Source: Cynocephalus volans
Taxonomy: Eukaryota; Chordata; Mammalia; Dermoptera; Cynocephalidae
Length of the DNA stretch: 64,000 bases
Direction of reading: 5' to 3'
Assembly: GCF_027409185.1 (NCBI RefSeq)
Contig: NC_084467.1
Span: 17,970,501 to 18,034,500 of the forward strand
The notes below the pieces were generated by a model that searched no databases, had not been told where the DNA came from, and was given only the letters and a program-made list of their open reading frames with translations. This document shows, piece after piece, positions 1 to 17,800 of this stretch (its first letter is position 1; every line of letters begins with the position of its first letter). The translations under genes and the position numbers were made by a program.

Positions 1-489
1 CATTTGATCTTGGCAGAAGCAGAAATCAGGGAGGAGGGAGAGCAGGGCTCAGGGGGAAAGCTTTGTCCTTACTTCAGCTCACTCAGCAAAAAGGAAGTCC
101 AATACAGGTTCTCAGACTGTGTCCAGTGGGGTACCCCGGGGTTCCTCAGATGGCTGCCTCCAGACAAGGAGGATGATCATCGTATCCCTTCAATTGCCAC
201 ACATCTGTTGTGGGCCAACCACGTGTGCCAGACACAATCCAGGTGTGAGGATACCCAAGTAAACGAACCAAATACCCCGGCCTCTGCAGAACTTATGTTC
301 CAGTTGGAAGGACAGGGAATAAAAAAATATGTGTAGTAACTGAGGAAAGCGTATGGTTTATTAGAAGATGGAAGTGCTGTGGAAGAAGGCAAAGTAGAGC
401 AGGGTGATGGGCTGAGAGTCGTGGGGTCACAGTTGCGTTTTAAATAGGGGAGTTGGGATCGACCTCAACAGTGGGTTTTATTTGAACAA

Positions 490-1000
490 AGACACAAAGG
501 AGCTGGGGGAATGCGCTGCTCAGAGGTATCTGAGAGAAGAGCATTCCAGGCAGGGACAACAGCCAGTGCAAAGGCCCTGAGGCTGGAGCGTGCCTGGCAG
601 GTTTCAGGAACAGCAAAGAGGCCAGTGTGACTGGAACAGTGAAGGGTGAGAGCAGATGGCATGAAGAAGCCACCGCATGCAGAGTCTTGTCAGCCTTGGC
701 TTTTGCTCTGAGTGAAATGGGGAGCCGCTAGAAGGTTCTGAGCAGAGGACTGACGTGCTCTGAGTTCATCTCAGCAGGACTTCTCTGGCTGCTGTATGGA
801 GAAGGGACCAAAGGGACTGAGGTAGGGAGACCAGTGAGGGTGGGTGTCAGAATAATCCAGGGAAGATATGACAGTGGCTAGACCAGCTGGCAGAGGCGGA
901 GGGGGTGGGATGGGGTTGGATTCTATCTTGAATGTAGAGCTGCTAGAGTTGCTGTAGGATTGGATGTGGGGCATGCAAGAAAGAGCAGAGCCAAAGAGTT
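490..1000 (-). mobile_element. L2 (LINE-2) 3' fragment
   Basis: Reverse complement of the L2 3' region: gagcattccaggcagggac, gtgcaaaggccctgaggc, ggccagtgtgactgga, ccagggaagatatgacagtgg and gattggatgtggggcatg in the expected order. Confidence 0.7.
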
Positions 1001-1289
1001 CTAGCTGTAAAGCTCCTGGGCTTAAAAATAGTTTTGGCCATACATGGAAAAATAATTAAACCATTGGCATTTCCAGAAGATAATTTAGGTAACTACTTAA
1101 TGGACATGGAGATGGCAAACGATTTTCTAAGCATAAAAGCGGTGGGAGGATCACAAGAAAAAGATGGACACATTTAACTACACAGAAATAAAAATCACCT
1201 GTACATTAAAAATAGAAGTTATAAACTGCATTATCCCCTCCTGTTCCCCAAGTAACAAAATCATGATCGTAAATGTAGCTAGACACGTT

Positions 1290-1480
1290 GAGTGCATTCT
1301 ACGTGCCAAGAATTGTTTTAATGCTTTATGTGTATTTATTCATTTAATCCTTATGATTTCACACTTTGAGTATGAGGAAACTGAGGCACAGGGGTCACAC
1401 AGCTGCTCAGGGAAGGAGCTGGGGTATGAACCCCAGCTGTCTGGCTACAGAGTGTGCTCTGTGCTATCCACATTCTACTA
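1290..1480 (-). repeat. MIR SINE
   Basis: Has gtatgaggaaactgaggcac and gtcacacagctgctcaggg, the reverse complement of the MIR core. Confidence 0.6.
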
Positions 1481-1845
1481 AAATGAAATAAACCATCATC
1501 CGGAGCCATTTGGAGCGTCATTATTTGGAGCATGTGTCCGTAACAAGGAAACAAGTGAGACTGATTTTTAAAATAGACCCTAGGATTTGTTCATAGATCA
1601 ACACTTTTTAAAGCCTAAGTTCCTACTCCCTGTGTCCTGAGATATAATATTAGATCTGAACAGGACTTTGTTCTTTTCAAAGTGCCACCAGCCTTATGAT
1701 CCCATATCCACCCAGCAGCCCTGTGTGACCAGGATGGACGAGGAAGCTGAGGCTCAGAGATGTGTGTGCCTGGCTCATGGTCACCCTCATGATCTCATGT
1801 TTTCCATCATTTAGCAGGTACTGAGTGAGTACCAAGGTCCATAGT

Positions 1846-2050
1846 GCCTGGATGTGGAGCCAGAGGGACTGACCTGGTTTCTCATCCCTGCTCTGCCACT
1901 GGCCAGCTGGGTGACCGTGGGGAAGTCATCAAACCCCTCTGAGCCTCGTCATCTTTATATGGGAAGTAGGAGGAATGATACTTCTCTCACAGGGTTCTGA
2001 GAATTAAATGAATTAATGGATGTTAAAAGGTGCTTTGTAATAGTAATATT
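1846..2050 (+). repeat. MIR SINE
   Basis: Has ctctgccactggccagctgg, gtgaccgtggggaagtcatc and gttctgagaattaaatgaat, the MIR core and 3' part. Confidence 0.75.
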
Positions 2051-2079
2051 TAAAAATAGTCATCTCTTCTTTATGACAG

Positions 2080-2340
2080 ATAAGTTATTCAGTCCTTTTA
2101 TTTGCCAGCTACTGTACTAAACCCTTTTAAAAGATCCTCTAATTTAATCCTTGCACTCCCCTTATGAGGTAGGTACTGTTTATGATGCCCATTTTGTAGA
2201 TGGAAAAAGTGAGGCACAGAGGTTAATTAACTCACCCAAGGACACACAGCTGGATCAACACAGTGGTTCGTCCTGGATTCAAACTCAAAAACAGCTTATA
2301 TGTGACCCTTATTAATGGCAGAACCAGAATTCAAACCCAG
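2080..2340 (-). repeat. MIR SINE
   Basis: Has gaggtaggtactgtttatg, tggaaaaagtgaggcacaga and aaggacacacagctggatc. Confidence 0.6.
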
Positions 2341-2589
2341 GACTCTGCATGCCTGGTTCCTCTTCCCTCATCTTGAATTAACCATTTGGGTTCAGGATGA
2401 GTGGGTGGACCTGAGAGCCATAAATCCTCCAAACAACAGCCCAGCATGTTCTGTAGCCTCTGCCCACAGAGGTCCTCGTCCAACACAGACCAGCAAACAC
2501 CCTTCTTTGGGGCCAGGCCTTGTGTGGTCTCTGGCCATGAGGAGCCCACCTTCTATTTCAGGAGACAGATAGGGAAGCACTCAGGAGCC

Positions 2590-2930
2590 TGGGGGTTGTA
2601 ATGTAGACTCTACAGCCAGGCTGGCTTCAAACGCCACTTCTGCCCCTATTGGCTATGTCCATGTGCTCTTGGGCAGGTCATTTAACCTTTCTATGCCACA
2701 GTTTCCTCATTTGAAAAATGGGGATAATATTAGGTTGAACCAAATGAAATTGCTATTTTTGTAGGTCAGAAAGAGTTAAATATTGACAATTTCACAAATT
2801 TTTGCCTAGTAATAGCATCTACCTGGTAAGGTTGTTAGGAGGATTAATTGAGTAGGAAACAGTAAAGTGCCTGGAATAAGGCCTGGTACCTGGTAAATTC
2901 ATGCTGAGCATACAGTCGGTGTTTATTAAG
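2590..2930 (+). repeat. MIR SINE split by a MITE
   Basis: Has gtgctcttgggcaggtcatt and cctcatttgaaaaatgggg before the insert at 2731-2808, then gcatctacctggtaaggttg after it. Confidence 0.7.
2731..2808. mobile_element. Mariner-like MITE, 78 bp including TA target duplication
   Basis: Starts TAggttgaaccaaatgaaattg and ends caatttcacaaatttttgccTA, an imperfect terminal inverted repeat of about 20 bp. It interrupts a MIR whose sequence resumes cleanly on the other side (gggataatat ... gtaatagcatctacc). Length and layout resemble the mariner-derived MADE1 element, but the sequence differs. Confidence 0.7.
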
Positions 2931-3189
2931 CATCTACTATACACCACTTTCAGATGTGTACTTCAGAGCCACTATTCTAGAGCAAGAGCTTAAAACTTGG
3001 TGTTCACAGACCCCTATAGCTTCCAGGGGCCTGTGAACACCCCCAAATCATATGTGGGGATTTAGGAGCGTGCACACACGTGGCAATACTTTTCTAAGGG
3101 GCAGATTCACAGCCTTCATCAAATGTTCAAAGGCATTCATGACCCCAAACAGGTGGAGAGAGAGAAAGAAGGCATGTAAATGAGTGATG

Positions 3190-3775
3190 CTACTACTCAT
3201 TCAATGAGCATTTATTGAGCACCCACTGTGTGCCAGGTGCTGGGAGTTAGCAGGAACAAGACAGACATGGCCTCTGTCCTCCAGGGGAGAGGGTAAGGCA
3301 AACCCGTGAAGGCAGCAGAGTGTTCCCGAAAGGAGTATCAGTAGGCTGTAGGCATTTGTACCTGAGAGCCCTGGTATGAGGAGGAAAAACCACAGAGACA
3401 TCAGGGCTGCAGGAGTGGGGGTGGAGAAGGACTGAGGGAGCCTGAGGCGAAGGCACAGGTCTGCACTGAAGGAATCCAGGCAGGCTTCACAGAGGAGGTG
3501 GCATTTGATCTGGTCACAGAGGAAGAGGAGAGGGTGTTCCGGGTGGAGAGAACAGCATGAACAAAAGCACAGAGGGAAGAGATTATGAAGTGTGTCTGGA
3601 ACCCCTGGGTAAATAACTTACAGCTGGCAGGCAGGGAGCAGGAAGCTGTAAAGGGGACTGGTCATGGAGGGCTTGGAGTGCCAGGCAGAGGCACTTGCCT
3701 TTGTCCTGTGAGCAATGGAGAGCCCTCCTGGTCAATGCTCCTGCCAAGGCTTGCAATGGCTTCTAATTAGTTGGC
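3190..3775 (-). mobile_element. L2 3' fragment
   Basis: Reads tcaatgagcatttattgagc, actgtgtgccaggtgctggg, then caggcttcacagaggaggtg and the 'carries out fewer reps' segment around 3650-3760 (ggcttggagtgccaggcag). Antisense to L2. Confidence 0.6.
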
Positions 3776-4079
3776 AGTGAAGGTGACCAAGTAGGCTGTG
3801 AGCTCCTGCTGTGCTTCCCTTTAGTCGACACGTTTCTGTCCTCCCTCCCCAGCTGGCCCATCAGAAAGGGCTTCCCCCAGTTCTGCTGGGAGGGATGCTG
3901 AAGGCCAGTCACCAAGAACCGCAGGCCATGCACTGAATGCATCTGAGCAAGAAAGCAAGCATCTCCAGGGAGCTGATCCCCTTGCTCTGAGGAGGCAGAC
4001 GGGCAGGGAGGGAGTCGTGGCTGAATCCTCCAGGAGGAGGAGACATGGACCAGATCTTGGTCGAATTTCATCCAGGCAG

Positions 4080-4345
4080 TGAACATGGTGATTGAGAGTA
4101 CTGACCCTGGGCTCAAGTCCCATAGACCTGGCCTCAAATCCTGGCTGTGCCATTTGTTAGCTGTGTGGCCTTAGCCAGATTACTTAGCCTCTCTGAGCCC
4201 CGATTTTCTGATGTGTGAAATGGGGATGATTATCCCTTCCTCCAAGAGTTGTTGGGAGGAGGAGATGAGATAATGCATATGAAGAGCCTGGCACAGTGTC
4301 AGGCACAGACAAAGGGCTCAGGAAATGACAGCTGCTATTATTGTT
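4080..4345 (+). repeat. MIR SINE
   Basis: A well-kept copy: catagacctggcctcaaatc, agattacttagcctctctga, gaaatggggatgattatcc and agcctggcacagtgtcagg. Confidence 0.75.
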
Positions 4346-4562
4346 ATTCTATCTGTCATCTGGATCCTGCTCAGCTCTGCAGACATTGGGTGTCTATTGT
4401 GTGCAGAGCTTTATGCAGTGTGCCAGGGGAGGGAGAAACAAGAAAAGATCGTGCACCATCCACCCTCCTCCCAGGCACTCACAGTCTTGGATGGTGCTTC
4501 TTAACCTCTTTGGGGGTCTCAGACTCCTGTGAGACTCTGCTGAAAGTTTTGGATCCTAGGGA

Positions 4563-4679
4563 AGGCTGGTTAGTTCATTTGGATAGAGCGTGGTGTTATG
4601 ACACCAAGGTCAAGGATTTAGATCCTCGTATCAGCCAGCCACCAAAAAATTTTTTTAAATTTTTAATTAAAAAAAAAAG
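4563..4679 (+). mobile_element. tRNA-Ile-derived SINE, monomer
   Basis: It begins ggctggttagttcatttgg and continues gagcgtggtgttatgacacc and ccgtaccagcc-like sequence, as in tRNA-Ile. It ends in an A/T-rich tail. The B box is degraded (ggatttagatcc). Confidence 0.8.
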
Positions 4680-5033
4680 GAAGCTTTGGATCCTGTGACC
4701 AGAAAAACACAAATATGTCTATGTGTGTATGTGTATAAAATTATAAGATTAAAAAAATCCAGAGGTCTGTACTCAGGAATGGGTTTTTGAGAACTTTTAT
4801 TTTCAATAATATTTATTTTCATAATTTTTGAACTTTATAAGGATCATAAATTACTTTTTGAGTCCAAAAAGGAGATAATAATAAATGCATTCCATTTCGG
4901 GAGTTTACCACACCTCCCAAATCTCATCCTGGGACTTGCCAAGTGGCTCACAGACCCAAATTAAGAACTTCTGACCTAAAAGGCTAGACAAACACCCACA
5001 CAAATAATCCCAAATAAAGCTAATGTGTTAGAG

Positions 5034-5222
5034 CAGCTGTTGGCAAACTTTTCTGTAAGGGGCCAGATAGTCAATATTTTAGGCTTAGTGGGTCTCTGCT
5101 GTAACTTCTCAACTCTGCCATTGTAGTGTGAAAGCAGCCACAGACAAAGAAATGAGCATGGCTGTGTTCCAATAAAACTTTATTTACAAAACAGGCAGTA
5201 GGCCAGTTTGCCAGCCCCTATG
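5034..5222 (+). mobile_element. hAT-Charlie-type non-autonomous DNA transposon (MER20-like)
   Basis: Contains ttggcaaacttttctgtaag, gccagatagtcaatatttta and ccaataaaactttatttac, ending in the inverse of the start (ccagtttgccagccccta). Family name from memory. The AATAAA inside belongs to the transposon. Confidence 0.7.
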
Positions 5223-6348
5223 TGGAGGCTCCAACTCCTAGATTTCTAGATTGTCCGAAGTAGTGGCTGAGAGCGGTCAACTAATATGTCCGAGGTCACG
5301 CCACTGAGCAGTGTTGACAGCCCCACTCACCAACCAGCCCAGCCTTGCAGTGACCCAGGGACTCCAGCTCCCAACTCCTAGAGCTGTTGCCTCCAAAGTC
5401 ACAGCTCCCTGAGAGTATGGGCAAGAAGAGGAAGGCCTGGGCTGGGAGAGGGCCAGAAGGTCTGGGGATGGAAGACCAGTTATCTGGGAGGGAATGTGGA
5501 ATGGATTATCTTTCTCTTCCTTCAAAGCATTTTGCTGACTCAGTGCTGGGTCAGAATTAGGTCTTTAACATCCGAGTTACCACCTTCTCTTTCTGCATCA
5601 AAAAATAAAAATCTGCATCAGATGAGGAATCACTATGCCCTATGTCCAGCCTCACACTGATCACCGGGAAATCAGGGATCCAGAAAGGTTTAAGACTTGG
5701 CGAGCGGGGACTCAGGAAGTGGGCCCAGCAGCTGTGGGTACTCAGACCCTGGTGGGCAGGGTGGCCCGTCCAGGCTCTGAGGCCTGCCCGGGAGGGCTGG
5801 GCAGCTATAAAGGGCTCCTGGGGGGACAGGAGGCTTGAATGAGGCCTTGAGAGACAGAGAGGTCTCCTTAGCAGGAACCCAGAACGACATGGTCTATTGC
5901 CTGCTCTTTGTGTGTTTTAGTTCCAATTTCCTCTCTTCCTTTTTGACTTCTGCTTCCTCTACTTTGCATCCCTTGATTTCTCTGTCACAAGGGCAGCAAA
6001 CCTATCTATCCTTTTATCCTTCTATGCCCACACCCATAACAGACGTTACTAACCAATCCTGACAGTGTTTTAGCTGCTCCAGAAAGCTATTACTATCAAT
6101 TAGAGTTGGAACAAGAGCTAGAACCTATTTGTAACTCTTGCTGGTCTCTCCTTTCCCCTCACCCTTCTACCCAGTGTCTTTCTGCTTAATGAGGCCCAGA
6201 GAGGTCAAGTGACCTCCAGGGAATTGCCCATTTCTTATGGGGGGCCATGTGGGAGTGGCTGTCCCTCCATGCAGGGACTGGCTCCCACTTTTCTATTTGT
6301 GCACATCTTGAGTCAGTCTATGTGACCAAGCCTGGTCTTGTCCCCCAG

Positions 6349-13097
<6,749 letters not shown>

Positions 13098-13183
13098 CGT
13101 TCACCTGCCTCAGCTCACCTCCTCTTCCAGGCCCCTCCCCCTCCGCCCCACACAACGGGCCCCTGGTGCTCGATCCACGGCAG

Positions 13184-13312
13184 GGCCAGCCACCTGCCAG
13201 GAGGCCACGGGCAACAGGAAGAATCAAGCAGCGCTCCAGCCACGGGACGTCACCAAGAACACACGCAACTCAAACGATGGGAAAAAAAGGGAATGGGGAA
13301 AAAAGAAAATAG
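13184..13312 (+). CDS. EPHB2: EPHB2 alternative C-terminal segment (possible longer isoform)
   Basis: From memory, human EPHB2 has a longer isoform in which SVE is followed by GQPLARRPRATG instead of V-stop, made by removing a very short intron. Here the same layout exists: GAG|gtttga at 13091/13092, acceptor ccacggcag ending at 13183, and then GGC CAG CCA CCT in frame. The resulting tail is 42 residues and stops at TAG 13310-13312. It begins GQPPARRPRATGRIKQ and then leaves the remembered human frame, apparently because of about 2 extra bases near 13226. Downstream, the human-like reading frame is still open in another register. If used, this form loses the PDZ motif. The donor is weak and there is no transcript evidence. 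Confidence 0.4.
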   Translation, partial: GQPPARRPRATGRIKQRSSHGTSPRTHATQTMGKKGNGEKRK

Positions 13313-13396
13313 ATCCTGGGAGGGGGCGGGAAATACAAGGAATATTTTTTAAAGAGGATTCTCATAAGGAAAGCGATGACTGTTCTCGGGAAGAAA

Positions 13397-13402
13397 AATA
13401 AA
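13397..13402 (+). terminator. Possible proximal poly(A) signal in EPHB2 3' UTR
   Basis: AATAAA in gaaaaataaaaggg, about 300 nt after the stop codon. There is no clear GT-rich element right after it, so use is doubtful. Confidence 0.25.
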
Positions 13403-14801
13403 AGGGCTTGGGAGATCCATGCGATTTGTCCGATCGGAGACCAAAAGCAGTTTCTCTCCAACTCCCTCCGAGAAGGTGACCTGGCCAGAGCCAAAAAACA
13501 CTTTCAGGAAAACAAATGTGAAGGGAAGAGGCAGGGGTCGCCCTTCTCTCCTGTTCCCGGGCTGCTCCTCGAGGCCTCACTCAACAGACAAGTGCCAGGC
13601 GGATGGGGCAGGTGGACAGGCAGCCACCCGGGATCCACACTGGGAAACTCCATTCCCGCTGCCACTGAGCAAACAGAATTTTTCTGTCTTTGGAAACTAT
13701 TTTAGAAACTAATGAAAGAGACTTTCTCCTGTTGTCTCATGAAAAGGGGCGTTTGTCCTCCCAGGTCAGGGAGAACATAGGATACCAGAAAGGCCAGCCT
13801 TCCTGAGGATGGCCGCCCCCCAGGTCTGCAGCTCCACGTATGTAACGCGCACAGCCCAGCGGCCCCGACCTGCCTGGGCACCCACTCCCACTGGCTGCTG
13901 GCCCCCACCTCAAGGACTGATGCTGCAGAGACCGCCATCAGCTACGACTGCCACTGAGAAGGGTTGATCCTGCATCTGGGTTTGTTTACAGCGATTCGTG
14001 GACTTGGGGGTATTTTGGTCTGGGGTGGTTTTGGTTTGGGGGGTTTGTTTGTTGGTTTGTTTTTTTTTTTTTTTAATGACAATGAAGTGACACTTTGACA
14101 TTTCCTACCTTTTGAGGACTTGATCCTTCTCCAGGAAGAAGGTACTTTCTGCTTACTGACTTAGGCAATACACCAAGGGCGAGATTTTATATGCACATTT
14201 CTGGATTTTTTATATGGTTTTCATTGACACCCTTCCCTCCCACCTGCTGCCTGGCCTCACCAAAGCCAACCACCTCGGGGTCATCTGAGCCATTTAGAGA
14301 TTTGAGTGAGATTTGGTGGGGTGGGGGAAGGCACCAAGGTGGACGAGCATCCCACCCCAGGACTGTTTTTGAAAGTGACAGATCGAGGAGGAAGTGGGGT
14401 CTGAAACTGAAAGTCCCTGTCCACTTCCCCACTCTCCTTCTGTCCCAATCTATCCAGTACTTCCCAGGCAAATAGGCCTCTTTGAGTGCCCTCAAATGGC
14501 CAAAAGCCACTTTTGCCTCTGGGAGCCCATACCAGGCTACAGGACCCAGATCATTCACTGTGACATCCCAGCTCTCCAGAGGGTTCCAAAGGGTGCCCTC
14601 GGAGACATGGGCAGGCATACTCCCTTCCTTGGAGAGAAAGCGTGTGATTTCTCCCCGTCTCTTTCCTTCCACCAGACCTTTGCCCAGGTCCAAAGGTCTT
14701 GGCCATGGGAAAATCATCCGCCCAGGGGTCTGGCCGCAGACTCCCTCCTGTGAGCTAATGCAGGCACCTGAGCGGAACAATCGGTTAGTGAATTGAATGC
14801 A

Positions 14802-14807
14802 AATAAA
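14802..14807 (+). terminator. EPHB2: EPHB2 poly(A) signal AATAAA
   Basis: A canonical hexamer in the context tgcaaataaacactttag, followed within about 30 nt by a T/GT-rich stretch (tgttctctgt) suitable as a downstream element. It gives a 3' UTR length reasonable for EPHB2. Confidence 0.75.
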
Positions 14808-14828
14808 CACTTTAGTTATAAAACGACC

Positions 14829-17800
14829 CCTGTTCTCTGTAAGTTCCGAGAGGGACCCTGGCATCCTCGGGACGTGCCAAGAGATAATGCTCTTCCCAGC
14901 AACCCTTTCTCCCTCAGGATTCTAGAAGACCTGGGGCTGAGAAAACACTTAAAGGATAACAGAGCTCCACGTGCCTTTCTGGCTCTGGCTCACGAAAAGC
15001 ACAGGCAACAAAAGAAGTGAGTTAGAAGTGGCTCAGAACTCAGCGTTCGAAGCCCTGGGACCCAGGGTGAGCCACTGTAGGAGCAGGGAGTCGACTGGGT
15101 GCACTTAGCATGCCTCGGCCAGAGGAAGGGGGTTCTGGGTGTCAGGTGAGCTGTGATCAAGATAGACTGTGATGATGGGAGCATGAAGGTCCCAGAGTGC
15201 CCATAGACCCCCAGCCAGAGCCACAGGTGTGGTCACCTTTCCCAGGCTGACTCTGATTTTCTCTGCAAACGGGCTCCTGCTCACATTAAAATCAGGATTC
15301 TTTGTGTGGCAGGAGGAGGCAGTGAGGTGGATGTGCTGTGGCTGTCAAATCTGGCTGAGGGGGGGGAGCCAGGGACACCACACCTCAGGGCCTTTCCCTT
15401 TGTCCATGGAGCTTCTTTGAAGAGACTGACCAGGGGGGAAGATTCAGGCCCCAGGCAGCCAGCTAAAGGCCCAGTGGGTGGAGCGAGCAGCCGGCATGGA
15501 CCAGCCTGGCGTCTGTCGCTCACCTGTTCTGAGAGCCAGAGATGCAAAGGGAAGGAAAAGATTAGAGAGGGGCATGGGCCCCTGGGGGGACAGGAGGGTG
15601 AGCCGCAGGAAAAGCATTGGCAGGTTTCCCACAAACTGGCCAGCAGTGGCCCACTGGCCATCTCTTTATGCCCCCAAGATGGCCAGCACGGGTGGCAGCT
15701 GTCCCAGCACACAAGGTCACCTTCTGGTGGGAGCTGCCCTGATGCTCTTTAGATTAACTCCATCTCCTCAGACCGCCCCCCACTGCTCCGGAACCCCACA
15801 AGGGGCTGGCATGCAGTGCTTCCCGTCAGATGGCTTCTGTCCTAAGCCACTAGACTGGTGTCCGCTAGCCAGGACGTCTGCCCATCTGCCCTCCAGGGCC
15901 CAAGGTCTTCAGTGGCCCCCACATGCCTGCTTCGCAGAGTACAGGTGCTACCCAGACCCTCTGGGTCTCCACTTCAGGATAACAGACAGACGCCACTGTG
16001 ACCGTCCCAGGGATGCAGGCCTCGCTGACTTCTCGCTACCAGGGCAGTTCCCGTCCCCCCCCCCACTCACTTGCTGCTCAGTGGGGAGTGGCAGGCCCTG
16101 CTGCCAAGCGCCTTCCATTTACACTACCCGCTCACCCGGGCACATGGCTCTGAGCTGCCCGCTGCCTGGTTACTAATCCTTTCCTGGCTCAACCTCCCCA
16201 AGTGCCAGTCTCCACCTGCCCAGCAGTGTTGGAGTAGTTTCCGGCTGTTGAGGAAAGAAAGCCGCCTTGTAAACACAGCCTGGGCACCGTGGAGATGGGG
16301 ACCAGCTGCTCTGGGAGGGTGTGACGGGTGGAGCTGCCCAGGGCCAGGCCATCCGCCCCTGCCCCTCCTGCTCCAGAAGCCCCCAAAATGGGCCATTGTT
16401 GATGATCAGCAGGCCTCTTCCTGGGAGATGATATTTAAAATATCTATCAACTGGGAAGACATGGGCAGACCAGTCAGAATGGATGATGGCCTTAGTGCTG
16501 GACCAAAGGCCTCAGGGCAAGGGCTAGGGTAGGGGGGTAGGGGAGGGACACTTAAGGGACTTGGGGCAGTGGCTGTTTACTAACCAGCAGTACCTCTTGC
16601 TTGGATGGCATCAGCTGGACGTTCCTCTTCACTTCTAGTTGGTCCCCACCTTGCCAGCACCTAGGGGGCTCTCTGCCCCCCTTGTTGGCAGTTGCTAGCC
16701 TTGCACCCTTCCCAAATCAGGGGCTCATCTCTACATGGTTGGGAGCTCCCACTCCTGCCAGCTCTTCCTCAGCCTGGATGAAGCACAGGAAAGACCCAGA
16801 CCCCAGACCTTCCCCAGTGCTGGGCCCTGGGTCACTTCTGGCTCTTTCAGGGACCCCTGTAGTTCCAAGATGGTACCAAAGGCTGGAAGACTCTTGCCAG
16901 GGAAAAATCACATAAATGCATTCAAAGCACAGGATGCCACGTGATGCTAGGGAAAATGCGTCCTGACTCCAAGGTGGCAGCCTGCTCCTGTCACTAACTC
17001 AAGACCTGGATCTAGGGAGACACTTCCTCTCACTGAGCCTCGGTCCCCATCTGTAAGACGAGAGCATTGGACTGGGTGAGCCAGGCTGTGCAAAATACTT
17101 TTTACACCTTAGTCCTATGAAGAGACACCACCTCCCCCCCTCCCCAATTTGTAGGGGGAAACTGAGGTTCAGAGGGGTGAAGTAGTTCGCTCAGAATTAC
17201 GCAGTCAGGAAAGGGCAGAGAAGGACCATGAGCCTCGGTTTCTCTGCTTCTAATAAGCTGTACCACACTCAGCTAGATGACAGGAAGCACTTGGTGTCTG
17301 ACACTGATGGACAAGAAAAGGGAAAGCTCACATGGGCTGGGCTGTCAGGGAGGGCTTCATGGAGGAGGCTTTCTTGAAAATGACAGAAGTCGGGAGATAG
17401 GTCACTCCAAGGTACAGCAGCTGGAATGGTCCAGCACAGTAAGGAGTCGGGTCTGGATGGGCCAGAGTAATGGTGGGAGGTGAGGGTTGCTCTAAGGGGA
17501 GGTTGAGGCAGTTTGGATGTGACGTACAGTCAGCCACAGCAAGTTCTTGAGCAGAAGAGTGGCAGAGTGAGCATCGGCTTCTAGACAGGGGAGTCAGTTC
17601 AGCCACCAGACGGGGCAGGGTGCCTCCCAGACACCCCTCTCCCTGGGGGAGGAAGAGCAGCCCTCATTTATACTGGGAGAATCCTTTTCCATCCTCGCTG
17701 ACGCGGATAATCCAAAGAGTCACTTCAGCTGCTTGGAACAGCAGGGTTGGATTTTGTGCTACCTGATTCTTAATTCAGCTGATGTCCACCCATTTCCTCC

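Larger units (their letters stand above)
1..6348 (+). other. EPHB2: EPHB2 intron, 3' part
   Basis: No exon found. It holds L2 at 490 and 3190, several MIRs, a mariner-like MITE, a tRNA-type SINE at 4563 and an hAT element at 5034. 5230-6340 has no recognised repeat; 5700-5840 is moderately GC-rich with no clear function. Confidence 0.8.
13098..14828 (+). other. EPHB2: EPHB2 3' untranslated region
   Basis: About 1.7 kb of repeat-poor sequence between the TGA and the poly(A) signal at 14802. It contains a GT-rich stretch and a T run at about 13980-14075 and a second AATAAA at 13397-13402. Long open frames on either strand here have no recognisable domain and look like chance. The 3' end is inferred from the poly(A) signal only. 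Confidence 0.75.

Noticed and set aside
5177..5182. AATAAA considered as a gene poly(A) signal
   Set aside because: It is part of the hAT element's own consensus, inside an EPHB2 intron.
14187..14864. - strand open frame of 225 codons across the EPHB2 3' UTR
   Set aside because: No recognisable domain or splice context. It overlaps a well-supported 3' UTR and looks like chance.
15478..16176. + strand open frame of 232 codons downstream of EPHB2
   Set aside because: Composition is that of random translated GC-rich DNA, and no family is recognised.
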